A DNA stretch of 64,000 nt from Acinetobacter sp. Marseille-Q1618 (GTDB taxonomy: Bacteria; Pseudomonadota; Gammaproteobacteria; Pseudomonadales; Moraxellaceae), in assembly GCF_902809855.1 (NCBI RefSeq), contig NZ_CADDWJ010000002.1, forward strand, positions 124,001 to 188,000. Direction: 5' to 3'. The translations under genes and the position numbers were made by a program. Below the pieces are notes generated by a model, which saw only the letters and a list, made by a program, of their open reading frames with translations, was not told where the DNA came from and did not search any database. Positions 8,783 through 16,866 of this stretch are shown here, one piece after another; position 1 is the stretch's first letter, and each line of letters starts with the position of its first letter.

Positions 8783-9697
8783 TTAATCCTCTACCGAAAA
8801 TAAACCTGTCGACAAATAACGATCACCACGATCACAAACAATACATACGATCACTGCTTCAGGATTTTCTTCAGCGATTTTAATCGAAGCCCACACTGCG
8901 CCACCTGATGAGGTGCCCGCACTAATCCCTTCTTTACGAGCCAAAGCACGTGCAGTTTTTTCGGCTTCAATTTGTGGAATATCCATAATGCGATCAACAC
9001 GTGATGGATCAAAAATTGTGGGTAAATATTCTTGTGGCCAACGGCGAATGCCTGCAATATTTGAACCTTCAGAGGGTTGTAAACCAATGATTTGAATCTC
9101 TGGATTTTGTTCTTTCAAATATTTTGAAATCCCCATAATTGTGCCAGTCGTTCCCATAGAACTCACAAAATGGGTAATTTTACCGCCTGTTTGCTGCCAA
9201 ATTTCTGGTCCAGTGGTGAGATAATGCGCTTCAACATTATCAGGATTACCAAACTGGTTTAAAACTAAGCCTTGTCCTTCCTTTTCCATTTGCAAAGCCA
9301 TATCACGTGCTTCTTCCATGCTTGCGGCTTCAATCAACTCCGCACCATATGCACGCATCGCATCTTTACGCTCTTGGCTCGATGCAGCAGGCATAATCAA
9401 ACGCATATTGTAACCACGCATCGCAGCCACCATCGCCAAAGCAATGCCTGTATTTCCACTGGTCGCCTCAATCAAGGTATCACCCGGCTGAATTTGTCCA
9501 CGTTTTTCAGCTTGCATAATCATATTATACGCAGGACGATCCTTAACAGAACCTGCTGGATTATTGCCTTCAAGTTTTGCCAGTACGGTTGCTTGAGTAT
9601 GGTTTGCCAATCGCTGCAAACGCACCAAAGGCGTTTTCCCGACATAATGGTCAAGCAAAAAATCATCAGTGAAAAAATCAGGTTGTGTGTTACGCAT
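8783..9697 (-). CDS. cysM: Cysteine synthase B (O-acetylserine sulfhydrylase)
   Basis: PLP enzyme that makes cysteine from O-acetylserine and sulfide (CysM forms also accept thiosulfate). It has the PLP-lysine site NNPAGSVKDRPAYNM and the substrate loop EATSGNTGIALAMVAA. The phosphate-binding glycine loop is VSSMGTTGTIMGISKYL, and the C-terminal SAGTSSGGAVWA segment is also present. The GGFxHPCxYxxR-type features of CysK are absent, and the QEYLPTIFDPSRVDRI stretch is CysM-like. A GTG at 9706 would add three residues. ATG 9697 has an AGG eight bases upstream and gives 304 residues, the usual CysM length, so it is preferred. The gene heads a minus-strand run towards relA and is divergent from gacS, as in pseudomonads. 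Confidence 0.93.
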   Translation of the reverse strand: MRNTQPDFFTDDFLLDHYVGKTPLVRLQRLANHTQATVLAKLEGNNPAGSVKDRPAYNMIMQAEKRGQIQPGDTLIEATSGNTGIALAMVAAMRGYNMRLIMPAASSQERKDAMRAYGAELIEAASMEEARDMALQMEKEGQGLVLNQFGNPDNVEAHYLTTGPEIWQQTGGKITHFVSSMGTTGTIMGISKYLKEQNPEIQIIGLQPSEGSNIAGIRRWPQEYLPTIFDPSRVDRIMDIPQIEAEKTARALARKEGISAGTSSGGAVWASIKIAEENPEAVIVCIVCDRGDRYLSTGLFSVED

Positions 9698-10014
9698 GTG
9701 TTGCACCTATATTGAGGTGGACATATTGTATGAAAAAATAAAACAGCCTGCACAGCTTTCTATTTGTTTTTGAATGAAAATGCGCAAACTAAATCCATAA
9801 ATTCAATCTGCATATTTGTTTTTTCATTTATTTGCTAAATAAAATGAAATACATAGAAAATACAAATCATGCTTAGAATTAGAAATGATAAGTTTATCTA
9901 TAAATCAGCTTAGTTGATTTTGCAAAGGCATTTGTTTAATCCTTTCAGGCAAAATATCCAGTCCTGATTAAAGCATGTTAATATCCTCGCTACGGGGAAG
10001 GTCTGGCTTGATGC
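9698..10014. other. Divergent promoter spacer between cysM and gacS
   Basis: A 317-base AT-rich spacer with no credible ORF or RNA gene. It must hold the promoters of cysM (minus) and gacS (plus). A weak plus-strand candidate is TTGTTT at 9932-9937 with TATCCA 17 bases later, but it is not convincing. No clear operator was found. Confidence 0.6.
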
Positions 10015-12819
10015 ATGTCAAATTTTAATAAAAAGCTGTTTAAACGTCTAAAACTCAATCACGCTTATGGACAGTTAATTGCGTTGATTTTTGTACCCAT
10101 CACAATTTTAGCGTGTGCAGGGGCGTTGTTGGTGATGAAAGAAACCTCTTCTGCAGCAAAGTCTAATCAGCGTTATGCAGCAATTGCGATCTTAAGCCGC
10201 TACCAAGCCACGGCTGAACAACTGCTAAAGTTAGTACAATCAGACCCTCAACAAAAACAACATGCTGAAAATATTTTGCAGCATATTTTTAATGAAAAAT
10301 ATCTGATTCGTGCCGCAATGATTTCATCAGATAATGAAATTTTATTAAATATTGGTTATCAAAGTAAAAAAGCATGGCCAACTGCACCTAAACAAGGCGT
10401 TTTTGTCGGGCCATTTTCAACCCAATACAATAATATTTACGCCATTCATCTACAAAACACCCAATCAAAAACGCCTGTATGGTTCATGATTGAATTGGAT
10501 AATCAACCTTTAGAAATTGCGCATTATCGCGTCATGATTGTGTTGATTACCACAGGATTATTTACGTTACTTTTATTGTTGTTGTGTCTAAATTTCTATT
10601 CTCGTCGTTGGATTGCCCCGATGTACGAAATTCGCATGCAATTACAACGTTTAAATGCCGATACGCTTGATCAACACATGGTCATTAACAGCACAGGCGA
10701 GTTACGTTTACTGCAACGCGATATTGCCAATGTGGTGAAACGTCTGCATTTTAGTTTTTTAGAACTGAAAGAGCATACCGAGCAAACTGAGGATGATTTA
10801 AGACGTACCTTAGATACGCTTGAAGTGCAAAACATTACTTATAAACAAGCACGTGACCAAGCGATTTCATCGAACCAAGCCAAATCAGTATTTTTAGCCA
10901 ATATCAGTCATGAATTACGCACCCCGCTGAACAGTATTGATGGTTTTATCCATCTATTGCTCAGACAAGACAATCTCAGCAATGATCAAAGTTTATATTT
11001 ACAAACCATTCGTAAATCTTCAGCACATTTACTGGCTTTAATTAACGATGTTTTAGATTTTTCTAAAATTGATGCAGGTAAATTAGAACTTGAAACGGCA
11101 CCTTTTGATTTAGAAGAAGCCATTTTTGATGTTATGGACATGCTGTCACCTTTGGCTGCACAGAAGCAGATTGAAATGGCATTTTACTATGCAGACAACG
11201 TGCCGAAATATGTCGTAGGTGATGTATTACGCTTTAAACAAATTCTGACTAATCTTATTTCCAATGCGATTAAATTTACCCCAGATGGCGAAATTATCGT
11301 TCGTGTGCGTATGGAAAATGATGATATTGGGCAGTGTTTATTGCATTTTAGTGTGCAAGACAGTGGCATCGGTTTAAGTGGTACAGATCGTAAAAAGTTA
11401 TTTGAATCTTTCTCACAAGGTGATGCCTCGGTTACACGTCAATTCGGTGGTACTGGTTTAGGATTGGCCATTTCCAAACAACTTGTCAATTTAATGCAAG
11501 GTCAAATCGGCTTTGAAGACAATCAGGAACGTGCTCCGACAGAAAAAGGCTCAACCTTCTGGTTCACTGCAACGTTCTCAGTCGATGAAGATGAAGAAAT
11601 CATCCATCCGATCTTTAGTGATATGCACGTAGTGTCTTATTTAGCACATCCTGCAACAGCCAATGTGCTTCGTCATTATCTAGAAGACTATCAAGTCAGT
11701 CATACTGAAACACAGTCGATTTTAGATCTGTTTAGTCGACTCAACAGCCTGAACCAATTGCCTGAAAATACGTGGTTAATTGTGGATCACAGCGGTGATA
11801 CTGAAGCGTTGCTCAAAGAAATACGAGGACGTTATCAAGGTAATTTAGCTGTGTACGGTTATCAAATGTCATTAGAGCCAAATATGCTCAATGAATATCG
11901 TGCCCGTCCGCTATATCAACCTTTAAGTCGTACTGGTGTAATTCAATTATTGAGCAATCAGCCAATTTTTGAGCCTGAACAACATCAGGATTTTAAAGCA
12001 CGTAATCTGCATGTCTTGGCAGTCGATGACCATTTACCGAACTTGATTGTATTAGAAGCTTTACTCGGTGAACTAAACGTTAAAACCACCAAAGCCCAAA
12101 GTGGTCAAGAAGCCTTAACCATTATTCAGCAACGCATTGAACAAGGTTTAAAACCACATGATTTAGTGTTTATGGATATTCAAATGCCTGTTATGTCTGG
12201 GATTGATACCACACGTGCGATTCGCTCTTTAGAGTCGACTTTAGATGGTATGCGTATGCCAATCATTGCATTGACTGCACATGCGCTGGCAGATGAAAAA
12301 CAAAAGTTACTCAAAGTCGGGATGGATGACTATGTCACCAAACCGATTCAGATTGATCAATTGATTCAAATCTTAACGCAGTGGACATCTGATAATTTTG
12401 TTCAACCTCAACAATCTGCTGAAAATACAGTATTTGTCGATGCACTTGATCCTGATATTTTGGACTGGAAACAAAGTTTAGCTTTGGCAGCCAATAAAGA
12501 AGACTTGGCACAAGATTTATTAAAAATGTTGGTGGATAGTTTTGCCGATGAGCTAGAAGAAATTTCACAATTAATTGAACTTGAAGATTTTCCGCAGCTT
12601 GAACATGTTTTACACCGCTTATATGGTGCAACACGTTATGTCGGTACACCAAAATTACAACAAGCAACAGGCGAGTTTGAACAGTTTGTTTCAACTTTAA
12701 GAAAAGAACGTCGCAAAGCGGATGAAGTATTTATCCAAGAAGTTTTGCAACGTTTAGATCATTTGCAATTGGTCATTCATGAAGTGGAGTCCGCAGCGCA
12801 GCAAATATTAAATCACTAA
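10015..12819 (+). CDS. gacS: GacS/BarA-type hybrid sensor histidine kinase
   Basis: Tripartite sensor kinase of the Gac/Rsm pathway, which phosphorylates GacA and through small RNAs controls CsrA/RsmA. The 934 residues show a first membrane span (about 20-41), a periplasmic loop to about 170, a second span (about 172-195) and a HAMP segment (200-250). A HisKA domain follows with phospho-acceptor His299 in ISHELRTPLNS. The ATPase domain has NLISNAIKFT, DSGIGL and GGTGLGLAIS. A poorly conserved pseudo-receiver region spans about 530-650. The receiver domain has Asp721 in FMDIQMPVMSG and the TKP lysine motif. The C-terminal Hpt domain has probable phospho-His867 in LHRLYGATRYVG. The order matches BarA/GacS end to end. 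The gene is monocistronic and divergent from cysM. ATG 10015 is chosen because ATG 10011 is out of frame; the Shine-Dalgarno match is weak. Confidence 0.93.
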   Translation: MSNFNKKLFKRLKLNHAYGQLIALIFVPITILACAGALLVMKETSSAAKSNQRYAAIAILSRYQATAEQLLKLVQSDPQQKQHAENILQHIFNEKYLIRAAMISSDNEILLNIGYQSKKAWPTAPKQGVFVGPFSTQYNNIYAIHLQNTQSKTPVWFMIELDNQPLEIAHYRVMIVLITTGLFTLLLLLLCLNFYSRRWIAPMYEIRMQLQRLNADTLDQHMVINSTGELRLLQRDIANVVKRLHFSFLELKEHTEQTEDDLRRTLDTLEVQNITYKQARDQAISSNQAKSVFLANISHELRTPLNSIDGFIHLLLRQDNLSNDQSLYLQTIRKSSAHLLALINDVLDFSKIDAGKLELETAPFDLEEAIFDVMDMLSPLAAQKQIEMAFYYADNVPKYVVGDVLRFKQILTNLISNAIKFTPDGEIIVRVRMENDDIGQCLLHFSVQDSGIGLSGTDRKKLFESFSQGDASVTRQFGGTGLGLAISKQLVNLMQGQIGFEDNQERAPTEKGSTFWFTATFSVDEDEEIIHPIFSDMHVVSYLAHPATANVLRHYLEDYQVSHTETQSILDLFSRLNSLNQLPENTWLIVDHSGDTEALLKEIRGRYQGNLAVYGYQMSLEPNMLNEYRARPLYQPLSRTGVIQLLSNQPIFEPEQHQDFKARNLHVLAVDDHLPNLIVLEALLGELNVKTTKAQSGQEALTIIQQRIEQGLKPHDLVFMDIQMPVMSGIDTTRAIRSLESTLDGMRMPIIALTAHALADEKQKLLKVGMDDYVTKPIQIDQLIQILTQWTSDNFVQPQQSAENTVFVDALDPDILDWKQSLALAANKEDLAQDLLKMLVDSFADELEEISQLIELEDFPQLEHVLHRLYGATRYVGTPKLQQATGEFEQFVSTLRKERRKADEVFIQEVLQRLDHLQLVIHEVESAAQQILNH

Positions 12820-12926
12820 TATTCAATAGCACTGAGAAGATATCAGTATTTTCTGTGACTCCACTGTCACGTGCGCATGACACGCACATGCTATGCTGAA
12901 CAGCAAATCAAATAAGAGTAACAACC

Positions 12927-13715
12927 ATGTCACTATTACGCATTGAAAAACAAAATGGCATCGCAACCGTTTATCTAAACCGCCCTGAAAAACGCAATGC
13001 GATGAGCTTTGCATTACTCAAAGAATTGGTCATTACTGCAAAAAGAATCAAAAAAGATCGCAGTATTCGTTGCGTTATTTTAACAGGCGAAGCCAATGTA
13101 TTTAGTGCAGGCATTGATCTTGCCGATTTAAATAATCCTAAAAACACCGCTTATGCAGCTTGGGAGTTGGTTAAGCCAGGACAAAGCCTATTTCAAAAAG
13201 CATTTTTAATTTGGCAAGAGCTTCCAATCCCTGTAATTGCAGCCCTTGAAGGTTTTTGCTTTGGCGCAGGCATGCAATTGGCACTTGCAGCAGATATTCG
13301 CATTGCTCACCCAGACACCAAAATGTCGATTATGGAGAGTCGTTGGGGTTTGGTACCAGATATGGGTTTATCTCGCTCAATCAAGGGAGTAATCGGTTTG
13401 GATTTAGCCAAAGAGTTAACCTTAACTGCGCGTATTTTTGATGGCAATTATGCCAAAGACATCGGCTTAGTCACCCATGTCGATACAGCCCCGCTAGAAA
13501 AAGCCCAACAAATCGCAGCAGAAATGTTACAACGCTCACCTGATGCCCTCATGGCAGCCAAGCAAGTACTCGATGCAATGGAACATGCACCTAAAAAATC
13601 ATTACGTCTTGAAAAAATTTGGCAACTCAAGTTACTGTTAGGCAAAAATAGTCAATTGGCACGTAAAAAGGATAAAAATCCTGACATTGAATTTTTACCT
13701 CGCCAATTTAAATAA
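12927..13715 (+). CDS. Crotonase / enoyl-CoA hydratase-isomerase family protein
   Basis: A 262-residue crotonase-fold enzyme acting on acyl-CoA thioesters. It has the conserved NRPEKRNAM start, the CoA/oxyanion segment FSAGIDLADL, and the second oxyanion strand AALEGFCFGAGMQLALAADIRIA. The active-site region is MSIMESRWGLVPDMGLSRSI. The GLVPDMG form, with an Asp where hydratases carry a Glu-containing helix, resembles dienoyl-CoA isomerases, so isomerase is as likely as hydratase. It begins a plus-strand cluster with a beta-hydroxyacid dehydrogenase (26-base gap). The spacer after gacS contains overlapping inverted repeats near 12865-12887 (TGTCA/TGACA and GTGCG/CGCAC) that could be a regulator site. 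The exact substrate is unknown. Confidence 0.85.
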   Translation: MSLLRIEKQNGIATVYLNRPEKRNAMSFALLKELVITAKRIKKDRSIRCVILTGEANVFSAGIDLADLNNPKNTAYAAWELVKPGQSLFQKAFLIWQELPIPVIAALEGFCFGAGMQLALAADIRIAHPDTKMSIMESRWGLVPDMGLSRSIKGVIGLDLAKELTLTARIFDGNYAKDIGLVTHVDTAPLEKAQQIAAEMLQRSPDALMAAKQVLDAMEHAPKKSLRLEKIWQLKLLLGKNSQLARKKDKNPDIEFLPRQFK

Positions 13716-13741
13716 TTTACAAGGAATGGTTTGAGATCGCG

Positions 13742-14611
13742 ATGATGAGTTTTGATCGTAATACTAAAATTGCATTTTTAGGTATGGGTTTGATGGGCAG
13801 CCGCATGGCAACCCGTTTAATCCAAGCAGGCTATCAAGTTGCTGTATGGAATCGTACAGCAAGCGCATGTGAACCTTTGATTGATTTAGGCGCACATGCA
13901 CTTCAACTGGAAAATATTGCAGATTATCCTGTAATTCTAAGTTGTCTTGCAGATGATGATGCTGTACAAAATGTCTTTGATCTTATCGCAGCATATCTCA
14001 AACCAAAACAGATAGTCGTGGATTTTTCCAGTTTATCTGTGGATAAAACCCTTTCACTTGCGGATAAATCTCAACAGCTCGGTGTAACTTGGATTGATTC
14101 GCCTGTTTCAGGTGGCACAGCAGGTGCAGAAAATGGCACATTGGTTATCTTTGCGGGAGGAGATGCAGAAACCATTAACAATCTAAGTTTGATTTACAAT
14201 GTCCTTTCGCAGCGCGTTACACGTATGGGTGACTCAGGTACAGGACAAGCCACGAAAATCTGTAATCAACTGATTGTGGCAGCAAATAGTACGCTGATCG
14301 CTGAAGCTGTAGCACTGGCGCAACAAGCAGGTGTCGATACAACACTACTCGCCCCTGCATTGGCAGGTGGTTTTGCCGACTCTAAACCGTTTCAGATTTT
14401 AACGCCTCGTATGGCATCGCATAATTTTGAACCTGTGCAATGGAAAGTACAAACACTGTCTAAAGATTTAAACAATGCTGTTACCTTGGCAGAAAAATTC
14501 CAGCTCGATATTCCCGTTGCAAAAAAAGCACTCTCGCAATTGCAAACACACCAAAACAATGGTTATGCTGACTCAGACTTAGCAACTGTGATCAAACACG
14601 TTGAAATTTAA
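13742..14611 (+). CDS. Beta-hydroxyacid dehydrogenase (3-hydroxyisobutyrate/tartronate semialdehyde type)
   Basis: NAD(P)-dependent dehydrogenase of the 6PGDH/3-HIBADH superfamily, 289 residues. It has the N-terminal dinucleotide motif FLGMGLMGSRMA, the substrate-binding signature DSPVSGGTAGAENGTL, and the catalytic Lys in TGQATKICNQLIVAAN. The next gene encodes a hydroxypyruvate-isomerase-like protein. In E. coli the pair hyi-glxR (with gcl) handles glyoxylate through tartronate semialdehyde, so 2-hydroxy-3-oxopropionate reductase is one possible activity. No glyoxylate carboligase gene is present here, and 3-hydroxyisobutyrate or a related acid remains possible. The start is ATG 13742 or the next ATG (13745). 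Confidence 0.85.
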   Translation: MMSFDRNTKIAFLGMGLMGSRMATRLIQAGYQVAVWNRTASACEPLIDLGAHALQLENIADYPVILSCLADDDAVQNVFDLIAAYLKPKQIVVDFSSLSVDKTLSLADKSQQLGVTWIDSPVSGGTAGAENGTLVIFAGGDAETINNLSLIYNVLSQRVTRMGDSGTGQATKICNQLIVAANSTLIAEAVALAQQAGVDTTLLAPALAGGFADSKPFQILTPRMASHNFEPVQWKVQTLSKDLNNAVTLAEKFQLDIPVAKKALSQLQTHQNNGYADSDLATVIKHVEI

Positions 14612-14661
14612 AATAATCGTGTGATTACACCAATACGATGCGTGGGCATGGAGCAGGAAAT

Positions 14662-15456
14662 ATGAGCAAACTCGCAGTAAATCTTTCAATGATTTTTACT
14701 GAAGTCCCTTTAATTCAACGGTTTGCTTTAGCACATCAACATGGTTTCCAACATGTCGAAATTCAGTTTCCTTATGAGCTGAGCATTGAAGAGATTCAAA
14801 CACAGCTTCATCAACACCAACTCAGCTTGTGTTTAATCAATGTTCCTGCAGGTGACTTGATGCAAGGTGGCAATGGTTTAGCTGGAATTCCTGGCAAAGA
14901 GCTTGAATTTCACCAAGCTTTACTCAAAGCAATTGAATATGCCACTGCCCTCAACGTGCCGAGCATCAATATCTTAGCAGGTAAACAGCCTTTGGATGCC
15001 GATCTGTTACCTTGTCTAAATACCTTAGCTAAAAACTTAAAACTTGCTTGCCACTTGTGTTCAGAACACAACATTCAACCTGTTTTTGAAATGATTAATG
15101 GCACAGATATGCCACGCTTTTTGGTACAAAACGTTGCCCAAGCCCAAGAAATGCTTGAAGCGGTGCAACACCCTGCACTTAAAATGCAATACGATTGTTA
15201 TCACATGGCAATGATGGGCGAAAATATTCTCGCGGCATTGCAGGAGAATATTGACTGGATTGGGCATATTCAGTTTGCAGATTGTCCGGGACGACATGAA
15301 CCGAATACCGCACAAATCAATTATGCTGAGATTTTTAAATGGCTTGCACAAAGTTCATACACAGGCTTTATTGCCGCTGAATACAAACCACAAGTCGATT
15401 CCAATCAGTCATTTGCGTGGAAAAACCAATACTTTGTAAATAATCATCAAGCTTAA
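14662..15456 (+). CDS. Hydroxypyruvate isomerase-like TIM-barrel protein
   Basis: A 264-residue xylose-isomerase-like TIM barrel of the Hyi family. Characteristic stretches are the N-terminal LAVNLSMIFTEVPLIQRFALA, then VEIQFPYELS, the PAGDLMQGGNGLAGIPG loop seen in Hyi proteins, NILAGKQ, and the metal-ligand strands PVFEMINGTDMPRF, KMQYDCYHMAMMGEN, IGHIQFADCPGRHEPNTAQINY and FIAAEYKP. ATG 14662 is chosen over ATG 14638 because AGGA lies just upstream of it and the Hyi homology starts there. It probably shares a transcript with the preceding dehydrogenase. The usual reaction interconverts hydroxypyruvate and tartronate semialdehyde; the real substrate is not shown. Confidence 0.85.
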   Translation: MSKLAVNLSMIFTEVPLIQRFALAHQHGFQHVEIQFPYELSIEEIQTQLHQHQLSLCLINVPAGDLMQGGNGLAGIPGKELEFHQALLKAIEYATALNVPSINILAGKQPLDADLLPCLNTLAKNLKLACHLCSEHNIQPVFEMINGTDMPRFLVQNVAQAQEMLEAVQHPALKMQYDCYHMAMMGENILAALQENIDWIGHIQFADCPGRHEPNTAQINYAEIFKWLAQSSYTGFIAAEYKPQVDSNQSFAWKNQYFVNNHQA

Positions 15457-15557
15457 GCCTAAAAATTATCCACAAGCATTGGATGTATAAATTTGAATTT
15501 AATTACTAAAAGCGCTATATTAGAGGATGAGTAATTGTCTGGAAAATATACCTTACT

Positions 15558-15959
15558 ATGAATTTAGAACCATCGCCCAGCGCTTCTAATTCTCTTGAAC
15601 TTGCAATGAAATCTCACAAACAAGATGTGCAAACTTGCTTAAAAGTTGTACATGAAGCTCTACTTGATGTAAAAGCCAAAGATATTCTTGAACTTGATGT
15701 TAGCACTATTAGCAATGTCGCAGATGCGATAGTGATTGCAAGTGGTACATCAACCCGTCATGTTAAAGCACTTGCAGACAATGTTGCTGAAGAAGCACGT
15801 AAAGCAGGTTTTCGCCCGATTGGGGTTGAAGGTGAACGTGATGCTGAATGGATTTTGATTGATCTTGGCATTATCGTTGTTCATGTCATGCTACCGACAG
15901 CACGTAAGTTTTACGATCTCGAAAGCTTATGGCGCACTACGCCTGAGCATGTAGCTTAA
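15558..15959 (+). CDS. rsfS: Ribosomal silencing factor RsfS
   Basis: Binds ribosomal protein uL14 and blocks subunit joining when nutrients run low. The 133-residue product is a full RsfS/Iojap domain: KVVHEALLDVKAKDILELDV, the very conserved ASGTSTRHVKALADNV, GVEGERDAEWILIDLG and VHVMLPTARKFYDLESLW. About 20 extra residues lie at the N-terminus (NLEPSPSASNSLEL); the downstream ATG (MKSHKQD) is an alternative start. It stands about 100 bases after the Hyi-like gene. It is not next to proA or nadD, which is where rsfS often sits; proA is about 37 kb away here. It is followed by an intrinsic terminator. Confidence 0.93.
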   Translation: MNLEPSPSASNSLELAMKSHKQDVQTCLKVVHEALLDVKAKDILELDVSTISNVADAIVIASGTSTRHVKALADNVAEEARKAGFRPIGVEGERDAEWILIDLGIIVVHVMLPTARKFYDLESLWRTTPEHVA

Positions 15960-15987
15960 ACAATAGCAACAAAGTCATATTATAAAT

Positions 15988-16014
15988 AAAGCGATCTTCA
16001 TGGTCGCTTTTTTA
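15988..16014 (+). terminator. Intrinsic terminator after rsfS
   Basis: Stem AAAGCGA / TCGCTTT around a 9-base loop, followed by a T-rich tail. Confidence 0.8.
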
Positions 16015-16033
16015 TATTTTAAAAGGTTCATAA

Positions 16034-16732
16034 TTACTCTTTATAATACTCTTCTACTGGATATTTCTTAACTTTTTCAACCCATTTGCCTTTAATCAAA
16101 TTACGCTCAATAACACGCACCCATTCCCCACTTTCTGCATCCTCTATAGACTCTTTAACAAGCAATAAGCCTTTTTGAGGAATAACTTGGTACTCTGAAC
16201 GAACGTGATAACAACATCCACTTTTATTAAAAGTAATGAGCCTTTTTGTATCCTCATCTACACTAAACATACCTAAACTTTTTTGAGTCAAAACAGATAA
16301 CGCTTTACTGAGCACAAATTTTTGTCGCGTTTTATTAAATACATAAACATCATAAACAGGCCCACCATAAGCGCCATAATTTCCATTTCGAATCGCTAAA
16401 TCTTCTGTACCATCAAAGTTAAAATCCTAAAAAATTAAGGGACTTTGCTCATCATATAGTTGCACAACATTTACACTAGGCTGAAATTTTTCATCTAAAT
16501 ACATGGTCAATTCTTTTGATGTGAATCGCTGAAAAATTTGCCTTGAAGCCTTTTTAATTAATGTAACCTCAGCCTTACCATCACACTGATCTTTATCACA
16601 TTTAACATTAATACGGGCATCATAAATTTTAGAGCCCTCTTTTATCTCAAAGACTTGTGCATTTAAATTTTGCGTTACACAGAGTAGTAATACGCACAAA
16701 AGCGAATGAATTGTTTTTACATTTTTGATCAT
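16034..16732 (-). pseudogene. Secreted XAC2610-like protein gene interrupted by one in-frame TAG
   Basis: Two minus-strand ORFs in one frame (16732-16427 and 16315-16034) read as one gene if a single TAG at 16429-16427 is ignored. The first part has a signal peptide (IHSLLCVLLLCVTQNLNA) and ends YDEQSPLIF before the TAG. Right after it comes DFNFDGTEDLAIRNGNYGAY, a DxNxDGxxD calcium-loop-like motif that is the hallmark of this family. Then follow GGPVYDVYVFN, KRLITFNKSGCCYH and LIKGKWVEK. The whole frame has 232 codons including the TAG. In Xanthomonas the namesake XAC2610 is a periplasmic inhibitor of a type IV-secreted peptidoglycan hydrolase. Whether this protein inhibits a lysozyme-like enzyme is not known. 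The TAG may be a true nonsense mutation, a sequencing error or a readthrough site; the reading frame on both sides is otherwise intact. Confidence 0.8.
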
Positions 16733-16797
16733 TATTATTCTCTAGATATTTTCATAATTAAACATTTTAACAAAAATCAATACCCATAAATAGGCTT

Positions 16798-16823
16798 AAA
16801 AAAACCACCCGAAGGTGGTTTTT
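16798..16823 (-). terminator. Intrinsic terminator after pntB
   Basis: Stem AAAACCACC / GGTGGTTTT with loop CGAA; read on the minus strand it ends in a T-run. It lies just downstream of pntB. Confidence 0.88.
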
Positions 16824-16866
16824 ATCTTGCTAAATCTTTTTTCAAAGAAACGTTTGCAATATTTAA

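Noticed and set aside
16034..16315. A separate 93-residue gene
   Set aside because: Its frame continues upstream through conserved family sequence to the TAG at 16427, so it is the 3' part of the interrupted XAC2610-like gene.
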